Counted from the stretch's first letter, positions 43,081 through 53,309 are shown. The stretch is 64,000 bases of DNA from Alloprevotella rava (GCF_014195585.1 NZ_JACICA010000010.1:1-64000); one strand, 5' to 3'. The notes: generated from the letters alone by a model not told the origin. Program-made: numbers and translations.

Positions 43081-46000
43081 TATTCTGACACGAGCGTTGC
43101 TCCTGTTGATGTTCCCGTAAACTCGGGAGCGTACTGACTCTGTATGCGAGCAACTCCAGCGTGATAAGTACCAGAACGGTCTACGAAGAACTCTTCGGTG
43201 AACGTGTGTGTTCCCTTGGTGAACTTCTCAAAGAAAAACTCGTTGGAGGCATCGCGCGAAACGCGGTAGAACCATTCGCCATCACGATAGGTATAACCAC
43301 TCCGCTGCTCTACGGGTTCGAGATTGGCAGAACGAGACGATTTCAGCGAAACAAAGTCGTAATCGCGATCGGCGCGGAGCGTGAAGACTTGGCGCATGCG
43401 GTCACCCTTCTTCAATATCATTCCTTCAGCAATGGGTTGCCACTGCTTGCCACGCTGCACCTCAAAGCGGCGTTCTACGAAAAGGCCTTTGCCGGTAGCT
43501 TTCACATCGGAAGCGGGCACTGTGTACTGTGCGAAGACTGCGCCCCATGCTAATCCTGAACCCGTTTTACGAATCTGGATATTGTCGGCACTGAGTTGTT
43601 TTGGACTGTCAAAGCTCTCGCGGAAGTAGCCTACGCCCCGTGGCTCAGTAGCTTGACTCTTAGCGTTGACAGCCAAGATATTGTTCCCTTTTCGAAGCGT
43701 ATAATATAGCGGAGTATCTTCGGAAAGATTGCGCACAGTTGAAGTCTTTTTCGCGTTGAGAAGAAGAGCGAAGAGCGCGTCAGTTGTGGCGCGACTGGTG
43801 GGCCACATCTGCGTACGTTTGGCCTGCATCAGCCACAAGCACATTTGTTGCAGTTGTTCGTCTGTTGAAGGATAGAACTGAACCATCGCTTCTATGGCGG
43901 CAGCTTGCGTAGGAATGCGATAGGCGTTCCAACTCATCTGGGCACGATCTGTATCGAAATAAGTACCCATTCCCTCTTTGTGAACGGTATGTTCGAGCAA
44001 ACTCTCCATATTATCATTAGCGGCTGCAAATTTTCCCAACTTCGCCAGAGTAATAGCCGACATCGCTTTGCCGTACATCGTAAGGTTGAAATCGGGGCGA
44101 GCTATCTTATCGAGCAGATACTTTGCATCGGCATCGATGTCCATACCTAATATCGCACACAAATAGAGATAGCGATATGTCAGCTCGTCAGCCTCCACAG
44201 TTTGCTTGGTTCTCTTTTCTTCCGCCTTCATTTCTTTCACACGCTTTGCCATCTCGTTTTTCAGATAGCTCATAGCGCGCTGCAGATTGCTTTGTGCTGG
44301 AAAAACATTATTAAGTACTTGAACACGCGCCAAGAGTGTGGCAACTTCCGAGGTGATAAAGGGGTTGGACGGCATTCCTGCAAACCAGCCCCAACCGCCG
44401 TCGCTGCGCTGCATATCGGAAAGAATATCCATCGCCGAAGCTATTTTGTCGGCGTTGGCTTTCTCATCAAAGAGCGTAGCGAGTTGAGAGGCGCGCTCGG
44501 CTTCCTCATCAGCAGCATTCACCCACGGCGTTTCGTTGAGCAACATCTGCTTGAGATCCGGATTTTTCTTTAGCACCTCTGCCCACGCCGTTGAGGTGGA
44601 CGTTTCTGCAGCCTTGCGAATCTCTGGATTCTTTTCTGCAATATATTTTGCCAAGGAGAGAGCGTAGTAACGTTCTGCCCATGATGGAGAACTGAAGCAT
44701 AAATTTTTAGTGAGCACTGGCAGAGCCGAAACGGCATACCATGTGGGGTTAGAACTAAGTTCTATCGTCAGACGGCGATCTGAAATCTTCGATGAATTGG
44801 ACCAAATCGTGTCGAGTCGCAGCGTCTTCGTGCCTGCCTCCGTCATAGAGAACGGCACGGTCTCTATCACTTGCTCGCGATCGGCCAAGACAGGTATTAA
44901 TTTTTCTTCGCCATCACTAAACTTCTTGCCTTCGCCTATGATGCGGCAGAGCAAAACGGGATAATCATTCGTAGCATCAAACGTGAAAGAAAGTGCTTTT
45001 TCACCATCTTTTTCTACGATGAAATCGGCCTTTTTAGTAGCCACAACTTTCTCCGTGCGCGCATCGAGTAGCTCGCACATTACCTTTCCACGTTCTTCCT
45101 GTTCGGAAAGATTTCGTACAGTAACTGGAATCGTGAAGCGGTCGCCTTCGCGAACAAAGCGCGGCGTATTACTCTCCACCATAAAGTCCTTGCGTGCCAC
45201 AATCTCATCCGTGAGCAAGCCGTAGTTCACTGCGGCATCATGAGCAAAGCCCATGAAGTTCCACGTTGTCAAGCTCTGCGGTAGCGTAAAGGTGAGCACC
45301 ACCTCACCGTTCTTATCCGTGCGAAGTGCAGGCTTGAAGAAGGCCGTCTCAGCAAAATTGGAGCGAATGCTTGGATCTTTGCCTTCATCAACAGAATCAA
45401 CAGCCACAGAGTCTGCCTCAGCCATATCAGCGTTCTTCTTAGATGCACTATAGCCCACAACTGCAACTTCTTTCAGCTCCATAACAGGCTCTTCCATTTT
45501 CATCAACCTAACCTTTTGCACTCCAGCTACACGACCTGCTAGATGATGCTCCACATAAGTTACATACTCATCGAAAAGATTTTGATTCCATACTGTGAAA
45601 TCAAGATCTTTCTCTTTCAAACGAGCAACGTACTTGGTAAAATAAAGATCTTTCGTTCCTTCGTAAGCTGATGTCCACTTAGGCGTCGGAATATTGCGGA
45701 AGAAATCCAAGTCAAAGTCCCACTCGTTGGGCTGGAACTTATCGAGACTGGCGTCATAAAGGCAAGCCATCAACGAAGCATCAGCGGGCGCTCCGTTGGG
45801 ACGTGTAATCTTGAGCTTCCAGGTTTCTTTCTGTCCTGCCAACAACTGGCTGCGGAAAGTGGACCATTGGAGATTGAGTTGCTTATTAGGCGCTGGTTTG
45901 CTCAAACGGAGACTATGAGAATAGAGTTCGCCATCCTGCACAAAGAAGAAACTGACCTGCGCACCCTCGTCATATTCTGATTTATATTTTAGGTTGAAAT

Positions 46001-48629
46001 GCTCGATAGAATCGTCGATTTTAATACGGCGAGTTTCTAACAATTTCGAACCAGCTACTACGTCATAGAAGACCGTAACATCCTTGCGAGGAGAACCCAG
46101 CATAACGAAAGCTTCACTGCCGTCTTCGTTGGGACGAACGTACCACCAACAAACATCCTTACCCACTGGGCGAGTGTCCTTTTCGGAGAAGAGAAGGAAT
46201 TGAACATTCAAATCCTCAGCTCCCTCCATTTTTGCCGTGAGCTTATATTCGCCCGAAGGAAGATTGAGCAAATCATTGGGCGTAAATTTCTGACCTGACT
46301 TAAAGGAGAAGTGAGCCACATTTCCCGCAATACCAGCAATATCTACAGTACCTTCACCATCTAATGTCTTACGCGCAGCATTCAGCAGATCAATCTTCAC
46401 ATTCTTCAAATGCTCTTTGCAGATGGAAGAAGGCCAATCTGATTCGAGCCAACTGGCGCGCGTGGACGCATAGAGTGTTTCTGTGCCCGTTTCAGTCTCG
46501 CCATTTTCAGCGGTCACATTGGCTTCAACGGTGTAGTGATAGTAGTTGAAGTAACCCTTTTGCCGAGAAGCTGGTTCACAGGTAAGCACAACGGGTAAGA
46601 CAAAACGGCCGTATTCATCGGTTTTTACGGTATCAGTTTGTTCCTCGAGGTTATCATACATCCACGACCATGGTTTCACCGTAAATTGGACGAGGGCGTT
46701 TCGCACAGGAAGTCCGGTATAGGTGAGTGCCGTGCCTTCTAACCGAACGGAATCTCCCAAAGCGTACTTCGTTTGTGGGCTTTCGATTTTCACTTCAAAG
46801 GTCGGGCGTTTGTATTCTTCCACACGGAACTCCTGCGAGTCACAACCATGTCCATTGATAACTGTATTGATATGGAACCAACCAGACAAGGTATTTTCCG
46901 GTAGGCGGAACGTGCCATTGACAACACCCATTGCATCCGTCTTTAGCTTCAGTGTTTCCAACTCTTTCCAGTTGGCATCGCTCAATGTGATATGCACTTC
47001 TGCATCTGCAAGCACTTTGGTGGAGTCTTCATCACGCTGATAAGCCAACACGCCAACACTCACTTCTTGTCCTGGCCGATAAATAGCTCGATCGGTGAAG
47101 ACATGGGTGTTGATTTTTTCTACTTTTCCTTTCTCATATCGTACAAACCCATAGAGATTAGAGAGTGGATAATAGGCATCATCTTTATATTGTGCAAAAT
47201 ATAAGTCATTATAATGAGTACGACGTGATACATAGAAATTTCCCTTTTCATCGGGAGAAAAAGCCTCTTTCTGTTGCAATACATCATTATTTTCCGTGAA
47301 GATTACGAGCTTTCCACCCAAGAGCGGCGTACCGCTTTTGCGATCGACAAAAGTGATGCGTTGGCGGCCATCAGGCAAGGGCAACTTCACAGGGAACACG
47401 CGCGAAACATGGATTAACTTCGTCTCGACGGGCTTATTCTTCTCCACCAGCGCAAGTGCATAGATGCCCGGTTCAGAAAAACTAAAAGAAAGAGAGTCCT
47501 TCACTTCCCTGTAAGGCGCAGCTTTGGGGAAAGTCAGATTATAGGTTTTCAGAGCCTGCAAACCTTTCAGATCCTTTGTCTCTACATCGTTATTATAAAC
47601 ATCTTTGGCCGTTTTATTCAAACGATACATACAAACTTTTGCAGTTGTACGATTGCGGACAGAAAGCTTTATTTTAACGGTTTCATCGGGGTATACTACG
47701 CCTTTTATGTTCTCTATAGAGAAAAATGGAGTTATCATCTCCCCGATTACGTTGCGCAGCTCGTTCGCTTCTTTCATCTTGCCATAGCATTTGATACCTT
47801 CTTGCGCCAAATCATAAAAGATGGAGTCTCGGTCATCAGTACTATTGTAGCCCGTAAGCGATATGAGTCTTTTGTAGGTCTCCACATTCAGCGGCAAATC
47901 CTTATACTCTTCCTTCATCTTCACAAGCTCGATGAAATGGAGGTTCTTTGTCAGCGATTCAGACGAATTGGTAGCAACAAAGTCTAAGCGATTCAAACGC
48001 GTCAGCAATGCAGCCTCTCGATTGCCAGCCGCAGTGTAGTAGTCGGCAATGCGCTGCAAGAGTTGTGCAGATTCTTCCTCAGGAATAGCCAGCGAAAGGC
48101 GTCCCTGAATATTGGAAAGCACATGAAGGAGGTCATAGTGATAGTACTTGCTATCTTTTCCCTCTTCCAGCACAGGAAGATAGGGCCGATAATCAGCACG
48201 TGCCAAGAGATCTATATCCGCCAACGATGCTCTAAGATATTCGGCGCGCTTGCGAACGGCCACTGTGTCGCTCTCATCATAGCCCGTGATTTCAGCGAAA
48301 TAACGCGCCAAAGCATTTTGCCACATTGCGCGCTGGAGCGGACGAGTTTCGCGGGCGAGCGCAGTCTCCATCTGCTCTACAGCAACTTTCCCCGAATCGG
48401 GAGAAATCTCCTCGTGGAACATTCGTGCTGTAAGCATGGCTTTGAGCAGTTGCCCATCATTCTTTTCCGCCGTGGCTTTCTGTCGGATTTTATCGACTTC
48501 TGCCAGCGCGGATTTAGGCAAGTCTTTCTTCCCATACGCTTCCACATTGGCCCACATCTTTTCATAAGTTTGAGCCATGATGGAGAGAGAGAAGAATGAA
48601 CAAAACATAAGTAATAGAATCTTTTTCAT
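43080..48629 (-). CDS. Alpha-2-macroglobulin family protein
   Basis: An 1849-residue periplasmic-type protein with a cleavable signal peptide (ending SIMAQ) and no lipobox. A helical N-terminal part is followed by MG domains, including the MG2-type strand INTHVFTDRAIYRPGQEVSV near residue 510 and the A2M signature region LRTDKNGEVVLTFTLPQSLTTWNF near 1105. An alpha-alpha toroid follows (SDMQRSDGGWGWFAG). The reactive CxEQ thioester motif is missing; the aligned place reads SSPSWAERYYAL. Just before the A2M domain is ELKEVAVVGYSASKK, resembling the TonB-box region of SusC proteins. Bacterial A2Ms are thought to trap attacking proteases; lack of the thioester implies a non-covalent or structural role. 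It has its own promoter. Confidence 0.9.
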   Translation of the reverse strand: MKKILLLMFCSFFSLSIMAQTYEKMWANVEAYGKKDLPKSALAEVDKIRQKATAEKNDGQLLKAMLTARMFHEEISPDSGKVAVEQMETALARETRPLQRAMWQNALARYFAEITGYDESDTVAVRKRAEYLRASLADIDLLARADYRPYLPVLEEGKDSKYYHYDLLHVLSNIQGRLSLAIPEEESAQLLQRIADYYTAAGNREAALLTRLNRLDFVATNSSESLTKNLHFIELVKMKEEYKDLPLNVETYKRLISLTGYNSTDDRDSIFYDLAQEGIKCYGKMKEANELRNVIGEMITPFFSIENIKGVVYPDETVKIKLSVRNRTTAKVCMYRLNKTAKDVYNNDVETKDLKGLQALKTYNLTFPKAAPYREVKDSLSFSFSEPGIYALALVEKNKPVETKLIHVSRVFPVKLPLPDGRQRITFVDRKSGTPLLGGKLVIFTENNDVLQQKEAFSPDEKGNFYVSRRTHYNDLYFAQYKDDAYYPLSNLYGFVRYEKGKVEKINTHVFTDRAIYRPGQEVSVGVLAYQRDEDSTKVLADAEVHITLSDANWKELETLKLKTDAMGVVNGTFRLPENTLSGWFHINTVINGHGCDSQEFRVEEYKRPTFEVKIESPQTKYALGDSVRLEGTALTYTGLPVRNALVQFTVKPWSWMYDNLEEQTDTVKTDEYGRFVLPVVLTCEPASRQKGYFNYYHYTVEANVTAENGETETGTETLYASTRASWLESDWPSSICKEHLKNVKIDLLNAARKTLDGEGTVDIAGIAGNVAHFSFKSGQKFTPNDLLNLPSGEYKLTAKMEGAEDLNVQFLLFSEKDTRPVGKDVCWWYVRPNEDGSEAFVMLGSPRKDVTVFYDVVAGSKLLETRRIKIDDSIEHFNLKYKSEYDEGAQVSFFFVQDGELYSHSLRLSKPAPNKQLNLQWSTFRSQLLAGQKETWKLKITRPNGAPADASLMACLYDASLDKFQPNEWDFDLDFFRNIPTPKWTSAYEGTKDLYFTKYVARLKEKDLDFTVWNQNLFDEYVTYVEHHLAGRVAGVQKVRLMKMEEPVMELKEVAVVGYSASKKNADMAEADSVAVDSVDEGKDPSIRSNFAETAFFKPALRTDKNGEVVLTFTLPQSLTTWNFMGFAHDAAVNYGLLTDEIVARKDFMVESNTPRFVREGDRFTIPVTVRNLSEQEERGKVMCELLDARTEKVVATKKADFIVEKDGEKALSFTFDATNDYPVLLCRIIGEGKKFSDGEEKLIPVLADREQVIETVPFSMTEAGTKTLRLDTIWSNSSKISDRRLTIELSSNPTWYAVSALPVLTKNLCFSSPSWAERYYALSLAKYIAEKNPEIRKAAETSTSTAWAEVLKKNPDLKQMLLNETPWVNAADEEAERASQLATLFDEKANADKIASAMDILSDMQRSDGGWGWFAGMPSNPFITSEVATLLARVQVLNNVFPAQSNLQRAMSYLKNEMAKRVKEMKAEEKRTKQTVEADELTYRYLYLCAILGMDIDADAKYLLDKIARPDFNLTMYGKAMSAITLAKLGKFAAANDNMESLLEHTVHKEGMGTYFDTDRAQMSWNAYRIPTQAAAIEAMVQFYPSTDEQLQQMCLWLMQAKRTQMWPTSRATTDALFALLLNAKKTSTVRNLSEDTPLYYTLRKGNNILAVNAKSQATEPRGVGYFRESFDSPKQLSADNIQIRKTGSGLAWGAVFAQYTVPASDVKATGKGLFVERRFEVQRGKQWQPIAEGMILKKGDRMRQVFTLRADRDYDFVSLKSSRSANLEPVEQRSGYTYRDGEWFYRVSRDASNEFFFEKFTKGTHTFTEEFFVDRSGTYHAGVARIQSQYAPEFTGTSTGATLVSE

Positions 48630-48664
48630 TATAGTGAGTAGATTGTTTTTTCGCTTTAATAATG

Positions 48665-48696
48665 CAAACCTAACAATTATTACACCTTTCCTGCAA
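48665..48696 (-). promoter_or_regulatory. Promoter of the macroglobulin gene
   Basis: Minus-strand TTG followed after 21 nt by TAGGTTTG (48665-48672), a TAnnTTTG match, 36 bp before the ATG. Confidence 0.5.
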
Positions 48697-48842
48697 CTTT
48701 TGACTTATAAAAAAAACAAAAAGCATTCATTTTGCATCGATTATCAGAGCCTGCTGAGAGTCAACTCTCTTTATGCCTCGCATCAGCAAGAAGTGGTTAC
48801 ACTCCTTTTCGTTCCTCCTTTCGCTAAACTCAAAAATCATTT

Positions 48843-48873
48843 TTGGTTTTTCAATTAAATTTGTTTACTTTTG
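48843..48873 (+). promoter_or_regulatory. Promoter of candidate small RNA
   Basis: TTG at 48843 followed after 20 nt by TACTTTTG (48866-48873). There is no gene start nearby; the next feature is a short hairpin transcript ending in a terminator. Confidence 0.6.
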
Positions 48874-48879
48874 CAGCGC

Positions 48880-48983
48880 GTCAAAGGCACGAGCCTTTGT
48901 CTCCATTAACCAACACAAACATTGTAACAGACAATTAGTCAAGGGCACAAACTTCTACATAGAACTTTGTGCTCTTTTTCTTT
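48880..48983 (+). ncRNA. Candidate small RNA of about 104 nt
   Basis: Directly after a consensus promoter lies the hairpin CAAAGGC-ACGA-GCCTTTG (48882-48899). An unpaired A/C-rich stretch and a small TTGT/ACAA stem follow, then GCACAAA paired with TTTGTGC and the tail TCTTTTTCTTT, a good terminator. No start codon with a sustained frame lies inside. I do not recognise it as 6S, SRP RNA, tmRNA or tRNA. It occupies the divergent gap between the macroglobulin gene and the 49640 gene. Confidence 0.5.
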
Positions 48984-49160
48984 AACAGAACTGCAAGGAT
49001 ATAAAGCGAACCGGACGGAGCAAATTGGCTTAAGAAGCAACGGTGCTTTATACTCATTTGAAAAAAACAACAATGTCAAGTTATATCCTACTTTTCGACC
49101 CCGAGAATCGTTTGAAATTCAAAAACAAAATAGAAATTCAGAGAATCTTACCCAACTGAA

Positions 49161-49263
49161 GAGGGACATTCTTATAATGTCCCTCAACACAATAAGGCTG
49201 TCAGCTGACGCGCTTATTGTATCGGTTGACGCAATAAGGAAGTCGCAGAATTTCCTTATTGTA
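49161..49263 (+). repeat. CAATAAGG repeat, copy F, with adjacent hairpin
   Basis: A perfect 10-bp hairpin (GAGGGACATT, loop CTTAT, AATGTCCCTC; 49161-49185) abuts a shortened CAATAAGG module (49189-49263) containing ACAATAAGG, CTTATTGTAT, CGCAATAAGGA and TTCCTTATTGTAT. Unlike the others it lies between two divergent gene starts. The remainder of 48984-49611 shows no gene; open frames across it are repeat translations. Confidence 0.8.
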
Positions 49264-49611
49264 TTTTTCGATGAAAAGGGGAAAAATACAGAGCACTTTT
49301 AGGAGAAAAATGGCGTTTCAGTACAAAATCAAGCACAAAACAAAGAGTTTTTTGGAGAGAAACAAGAAAAGAAGTTGGGAAATAAGGGAAGAGAAAATTG
49401 GAAGGTGCATTTCTGTGCGTTAGAAGGAGAAAAGTGATTGTAAAATTATCGGACAGTTTATTAGAACCATAAATATACACGAAAACATTGGAAAGATTCA
49501 GCAGGGCAAACAGTGTAGGCACGTTTACCCCAAACTTCTTAAAAAATCTAAGAAAAAGAGGGACTACTATTGCAGGGAAAGGGAATACTCGGAACGGACA
49601 AAGTTTTTTAG

Positions 49612-49619
49612 TATCTTTG
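49612..49619 (+). promoter_or_regulatory. -7 box for the type-B sorting protein gene
   Basis: TATCTTTG, an exact TAnnTTTG match, 20 bp before the ATG, giving a very short leader. No clear -33 TTG. Confidence 0.5.
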
Positions 49620-49639
49620 CAAGATAAATCATTTAGGTT

Positions 49640-50347
49640 ATGGTACTAAACATCTTTTTTGCTCTGTTGACCATTTTCTGCTGTCTCCCAATGACTGTTT
49701 TTGCAGATAATTCTCAGCCTACAGCAAACCCTATCATGCGAGTGACGGGTGACAAAATGGAAAACGAAGAAGCTACTGACTATAACGGCAATGCTCCGAT
49801 GCAAGCCAAATTCTTGGCACAGCCGCAGAACTTAGGAGGCTACACCGCGCTCTATGAATGGCGCTTCACAAAGGAAGGAGAACAAGCTCCTTTCTTGATT
49901 CGTTACGATGAAAATACGGAATATACGTTCAATAAGAGTGGGTCTTACTCGGTGGAACTGATTGTTTCCTTTGTGCAGGGCACTGACACCATCGAGTATA
50001 AGATGGATTCGCCTTTCAAGATTTCCATTTCAGAATCTAAGTTAGAAGTTCCCAATGCCTTTTCTCCCAACGGCGACAATATTAACGATATTTTCAAGGT
50101 GAAGGATGGCTACCAGAGTATCGTTTCTTTCAAAGGAATGATCTTCAATCGCTGGGGCAAAAAGCTGTTTGAATGGACGGACATCACACAGGGATGGGAT
50201 GGCAGGAGCAATGGCAACGATGTGCCCGATGGGGCTTACTTCCTCCATATTCAAGCTAAGGGAGCGGACGGCCGCAACTACAACATCCGAAAGACCATCA
50301 ACCTGCTGCGCGGCTACCAAGAGGGAACAAGCGGCATAACCCCATAA
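49640..50347 (+). CDS. PKD-like protein with type-B T9SS/gliding-type C-terminal domain
   Basis: A 235-residue secreted protein with a signal peptide (ending TVFADN). The middle part is PKD/Ig-like (LYEWRFTKEGEQAPFLIRYD, YTFNKSGSYSVELIVSF). The C-terminal 85 residues are the gliding-motility-associated domain (CHU_C family, type-B T9SS signal): LEVPNAFSPNGDNINDIFKV, GMIFNRWGKKLFEWTD, GWDGRSNGNDVPDGAYFLHI. It is predicted to be exported by T9SS. A tail of about 20 residues beyond the usual end (YQEGTSGITP) is present. uvrA follows 100 bp downstream on the same strand. Confidence 0.88.
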   Translation: MVLNIFFALLTIFCCLPMTVFADNSQPTANPIMRVTGDKMENEEATDYNGNAPMQAKFLAQPQNLGGYTALYEWRFTKEGEQAPFLIRYDENTEYTFNKSGSYSVELIVSFVQGTDTIEYKMDSPFKISISESKLEVPNAFSPNGDNINDIFKVKDGYQSIVSFKGMIFNRWGKKLFEWTDITQGWDGRSNGNDVPDGAYFLHIQAKGADGRNYNIRKTINLLRGYQEGTSGITP

Positions 50348-50447
50348 GGGGCAGAAACAGTAAAGAGTCAAATAGCTTTGAGAAACACAACGGGCGGACG
50401 ATTCTGCCAAACAGCAAACTAAAACAAAGAGAAAACAATCCTAAGAC

Positions 50448-53309
50448 ATGGATCAACAAGATTGGATAGAAGTATGGGGCGCTCGCGTCCACAATCTGAA
50501 AAATATAGATGCGCGCATCCCGCGCCACTCGCTCAGTGTCATCACAGGCCTGAGCGGTTCGGGCAAGAGTTCGCTGGCTTTCGATACGTTGTACGCCGAA
50601 GGTCAGCGGCGTTATATCGAGACGTTCTCGGCTTATGCTCGCAATTTCCTCGACAATCTGGAACGCCCAGATGTGGACAAAATCACGGGACTCAGCCCAG
50701 TTATCTCTATCGAACAGAAGACGACGAACAAGAATCCCCGCTCTACGGTGGGAACGGTGACGGAAATCTACGATTTTCTGCGTCTGCTCTTTGCACGAGC
50801 GGGTACGGCCTACTCCTATGTGAGTGGTGAGAAAATGGTGAAATATACGGAGGAGAAAGTAGTGGACCTTATCCTCGAACGCTACGAAGGGCACAAGGTG
50901 TACCTACTTGCTCCGCTCGTACGCAGCCGTAAGGGACACTATCGCGAACTCTTCGAGAGCGTCCGCAAAAAGGGCTTTCTCACGGTGCGCGTAGATGGCG
51001 AACTGAAGGAGGTGGTGAGCGGCATGAAAGTGGACCGCTACAAAAACCACGATATAGAAGTGGTGGTGGACAAACTGGCGGTGCAAGAAAAGGATCGTGA
51101 GCGATTGGAAAAGAGTGTTCGCGCCACGATGCAACAAGGACAAGGCCTCATCCAGGTGCTGGACAACGCCACGAACGAAGCACGCTACTATTCCAAACTC
51201 TTGATGGATCCTGTTTCGGGTATCTCCTATCGTGAACCTGCTCCTAACAACTTCTCGTTCAACTCTACACAGGGTGCTTGCCCGAAGTGTAAGGGACTGG
51301 GCTACATCAGTGTGATCGACCGCGAAAAAGTAGTGCCCAACCCGAAACTCAGTATTCGCGATGGCGGTCTGGCTCCGCTGGGGAAATACCGTAATGCACT
51401 TATATTCTGGGAAATAGAAGCGCTACTGCTGAAATACGACTGCACACTAAAAACTCCCATCGAGAAGATTCCCGACGAGGCAATGGACGACATCTTCAAT
51501 GGGACAACGGAGCGCTTACATATTCCAGGCTCCATCATGCATACAACGGACGATCATTATGTAGACTTCGATGGATTGGTGAAATACATCCGCCAAATGG
51601 CCGATGCGGAAATGACGGCGGCCGCACAGAAATGGGCGGAGCAGTTCTCCCGCGAAGCTGTGTGCCCAACCTGCCACGGCCAGCGCCTCAACCAGGAGGC
51701 GCTCTCCTACCGCATCGACGGCAAGAACATTTCAGAACTGAGCCACATGGACATCAGTCAGCTCTACGAATGGCTGGAAGGTGTGGAAGAACGCTTGGAC
51801 ACACGCAATGCGTCCATTGCGCACGAAATCTGCAAAGAACTACGCACGCGCCTCAAGTTCTTACTCAACGTGGGACTTGACTACCTCTCGCTGTCGCGCG
51901 CCACGATGACGCTGTCGGGCGGAGAGAGTCAACGCATCCGTTTGGCTACGCAAATCGGGTCGCAACTGGTCAATGTGCTTTACATCCTTGACGAACCGAG
52001 CATCGGTTTGCATCAGCGCGACAATGTGCGCTTGATTGATTCGCTGAAAGAGCTGCGCGATATCGGCAACACGGTAGTTGTCGTTGAACACGATAAGGAT
52101 ATGATGCTGGCGGCAGACTATATCGTAGACATGGGGCCACGCGCTGGCCGACTGGGTGGAGAAGTGGTTTACCAAGGTACACCGAAAGAAATGTTGCACC
52201 GCAACACCATGACGGCGGACTATCTGAACGGTCAACGCGCCATAGAAATTCCTGCTAAGCGCAGGAAAGGCAATGGAAAGACGTTGCGCCTCATCGGGGC
52301 GAAGGGTAACAATCTGAAAGGCGTCAAAGTAGATTTTCCGCTGGGTACGCTAATCTGCGTGACGGGCGTTTCTGGTTCTGGAAAATCTACGCTCATCAAC
52401 GATACGCTCCTACCTATCCTCTCGCAACACTTCTACCGCTCTCTGCGCAACCCGCTGGAGTACGAAAAACTGGTGGGTATCGAGAATGTGGATAAGGTGG
52501 TGGCAGTGGATCAGAGTCCGCTGGGACGCACGCCACGCTCTAATCCGGCAACCTATACGGGTGTATTCTCCGACATTCGCAACTTATTCGTGGAACTGCC
52601 CGAGGCAAAGATGCGTGGCTACAAGCCGGGGCGTTTTTCCTTTAATGTGAAGGGCGGTCGCTGCGAAACATGTAAGGGCAACGGCTACAAAACCATCGAG
52701 ATGAACTTCCTACCGGACGTTTACGTGCCCTGCGAGGAGTGTCATGGTAAGAGATACAACCGCGAAACGCTTGAAGTGCGCTACAAAGGTAAGAGCATTG
52801 CCGATGTGCTGGACATGACAATCAACAACGCGGTGGAGTTCTTCGAGAACGTACCCACGATTCTGCACAAGATAAAGGTGTTGCAGGACGTAGGCCTTGG
52901 CTACATCAAACTGGGGCAGAGCAGCACGACGCTCTCTGGTGGCGAGAGTCAGCGTGTTAAACTGGCAACAGAACTGAGCAAGCGCGACACGGGGCAGACC
53001 ATTTACATCCTCGACGAGCCTACTACGGGGCTTCATTTCGAGGACATCCGCGTACTGCTCGATGTATTGAATCGCCTCGTGGAGCGTGGAAATACGGTCA
53101 TCGTGATTGAGCACAACTTGGACGTTATCAAGGCAGCGGACTACCTCATAGACATGGGCCCCGATGGCGGCCGTGGCGGTGGCAGTGTAGTGGCTACCGG
53201 CACTCCCGAAAAAGTCGTGAAACAAGGTAAAGGGTACACCGCGAAGTTTCTGAAGGAGGAATTGGAGGCTACCCTGCTCTTATCGAAGCCCACGAAAGGA
53301 CACAAATAA
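50448..53309 (+). CDS. uvrA: Excinuclease ABC subunit A
   Basis: A 953-residue nucleotide-excision-repair ATPase with two ABC modules. The first Walker A is GLSGSGKSSLAFD near residue 33 and the second GVSGSGKSTLIND near 640. LSGGESQR signatures lie near 488 and 828, with Walker B segments YILDEPSIGLH and YILDEPTTGLH. The second zinc module is complete (CETCKGNGYKTI, then CEECHGKRYN). In the first, only CPKCKGLGY is present and the preceding CxxC is replaced by SGISYRE. UvrA with UvrB scans DNA for bulky lesions. A small GxxExxY gene follows 38 bp later. Confidence 0.97.
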   Translation: MDQQDWIEVWGARVHNLKNIDARIPRHSLSVITGLSGSGKSSLAFDTLYAEGQRRYIETFSAYARNFLDNLERPDVDKITGLSPVISIEQKTTNKNPRSTVGTVTEIYDFLRLLFARAGTAYSYVSGEKMVKYTEEKVVDLILERYEGHKVYLLAPLVRSRKGHYRELFESVRKKGFLTVRVDGELKEVVSGMKVDRYKNHDIEVVVDKLAVQEKDRERLEKSVRATMQQGQGLIQVLDNATNEARYYSKLLMDPVSGISYREPAPNNFSFNSTQGACPKCKGLGYISVIDREKVVPNPKLSIRDGGLAPLGKYRNALIFWEIEALLLKYDCTLKTPIEKIPDEAMDDIFNGTTERLHIPGSIMHTTDDHYVDFDGLVKYIRQMADAEMTAAAQKWAEQFSREAVCPTCHGQRLNQEALSYRIDGKNISELSHMDISQLYEWLEGVEERLDTRNASIAHEICKELRTRLKFLLNVGLDYLSLSRATMTLSGGESQRIRLATQIGSQLVNVLYILDEPSIGLHQRDNVRLIDSLKELRDIGNTVVVVEHDKDMMLAADYIVDMGPRAGRLGGEVVYQGTPKEMLHRNTMTADYLNGQRAIEIPAKRRKGNGKTLRLIGAKGNNLKGVKVDFPLGTLICVTGVSGSGKSTLINDTLLPILSQHFYRSLRNPLEYEKLVGIENVDKVVAVDQSPLGRTPRSNPATYTGVFSDIRNLFVELPEAKMRGYKPGRFSFNVKGGRCETCKGNGYKTIEMNFLPDVYVPCEECHGKRYNRETLEVRYKGKSIADVLDMTINNAVEFFENVPTILHKIKVLQDVGLGYIKLGQSSTTLSGGESQRVKLATELSKRDTGQTIYILDEPTTGLHFEDIRVLLDVLNRLVERGNTVIVIEHNLDVIKAADYLIDMGPDGGRGGGSVVATGTPEKVVKQGKGYTAKFLKEELEATLLLSKPTKGHK

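Noticed and set aside
48880-48983. tRNA or 6S/SRP RNA
   Set aside because: No cloverleaf, no CCA-type acceptor arm, and none of the 6S or SRP loop signatures.
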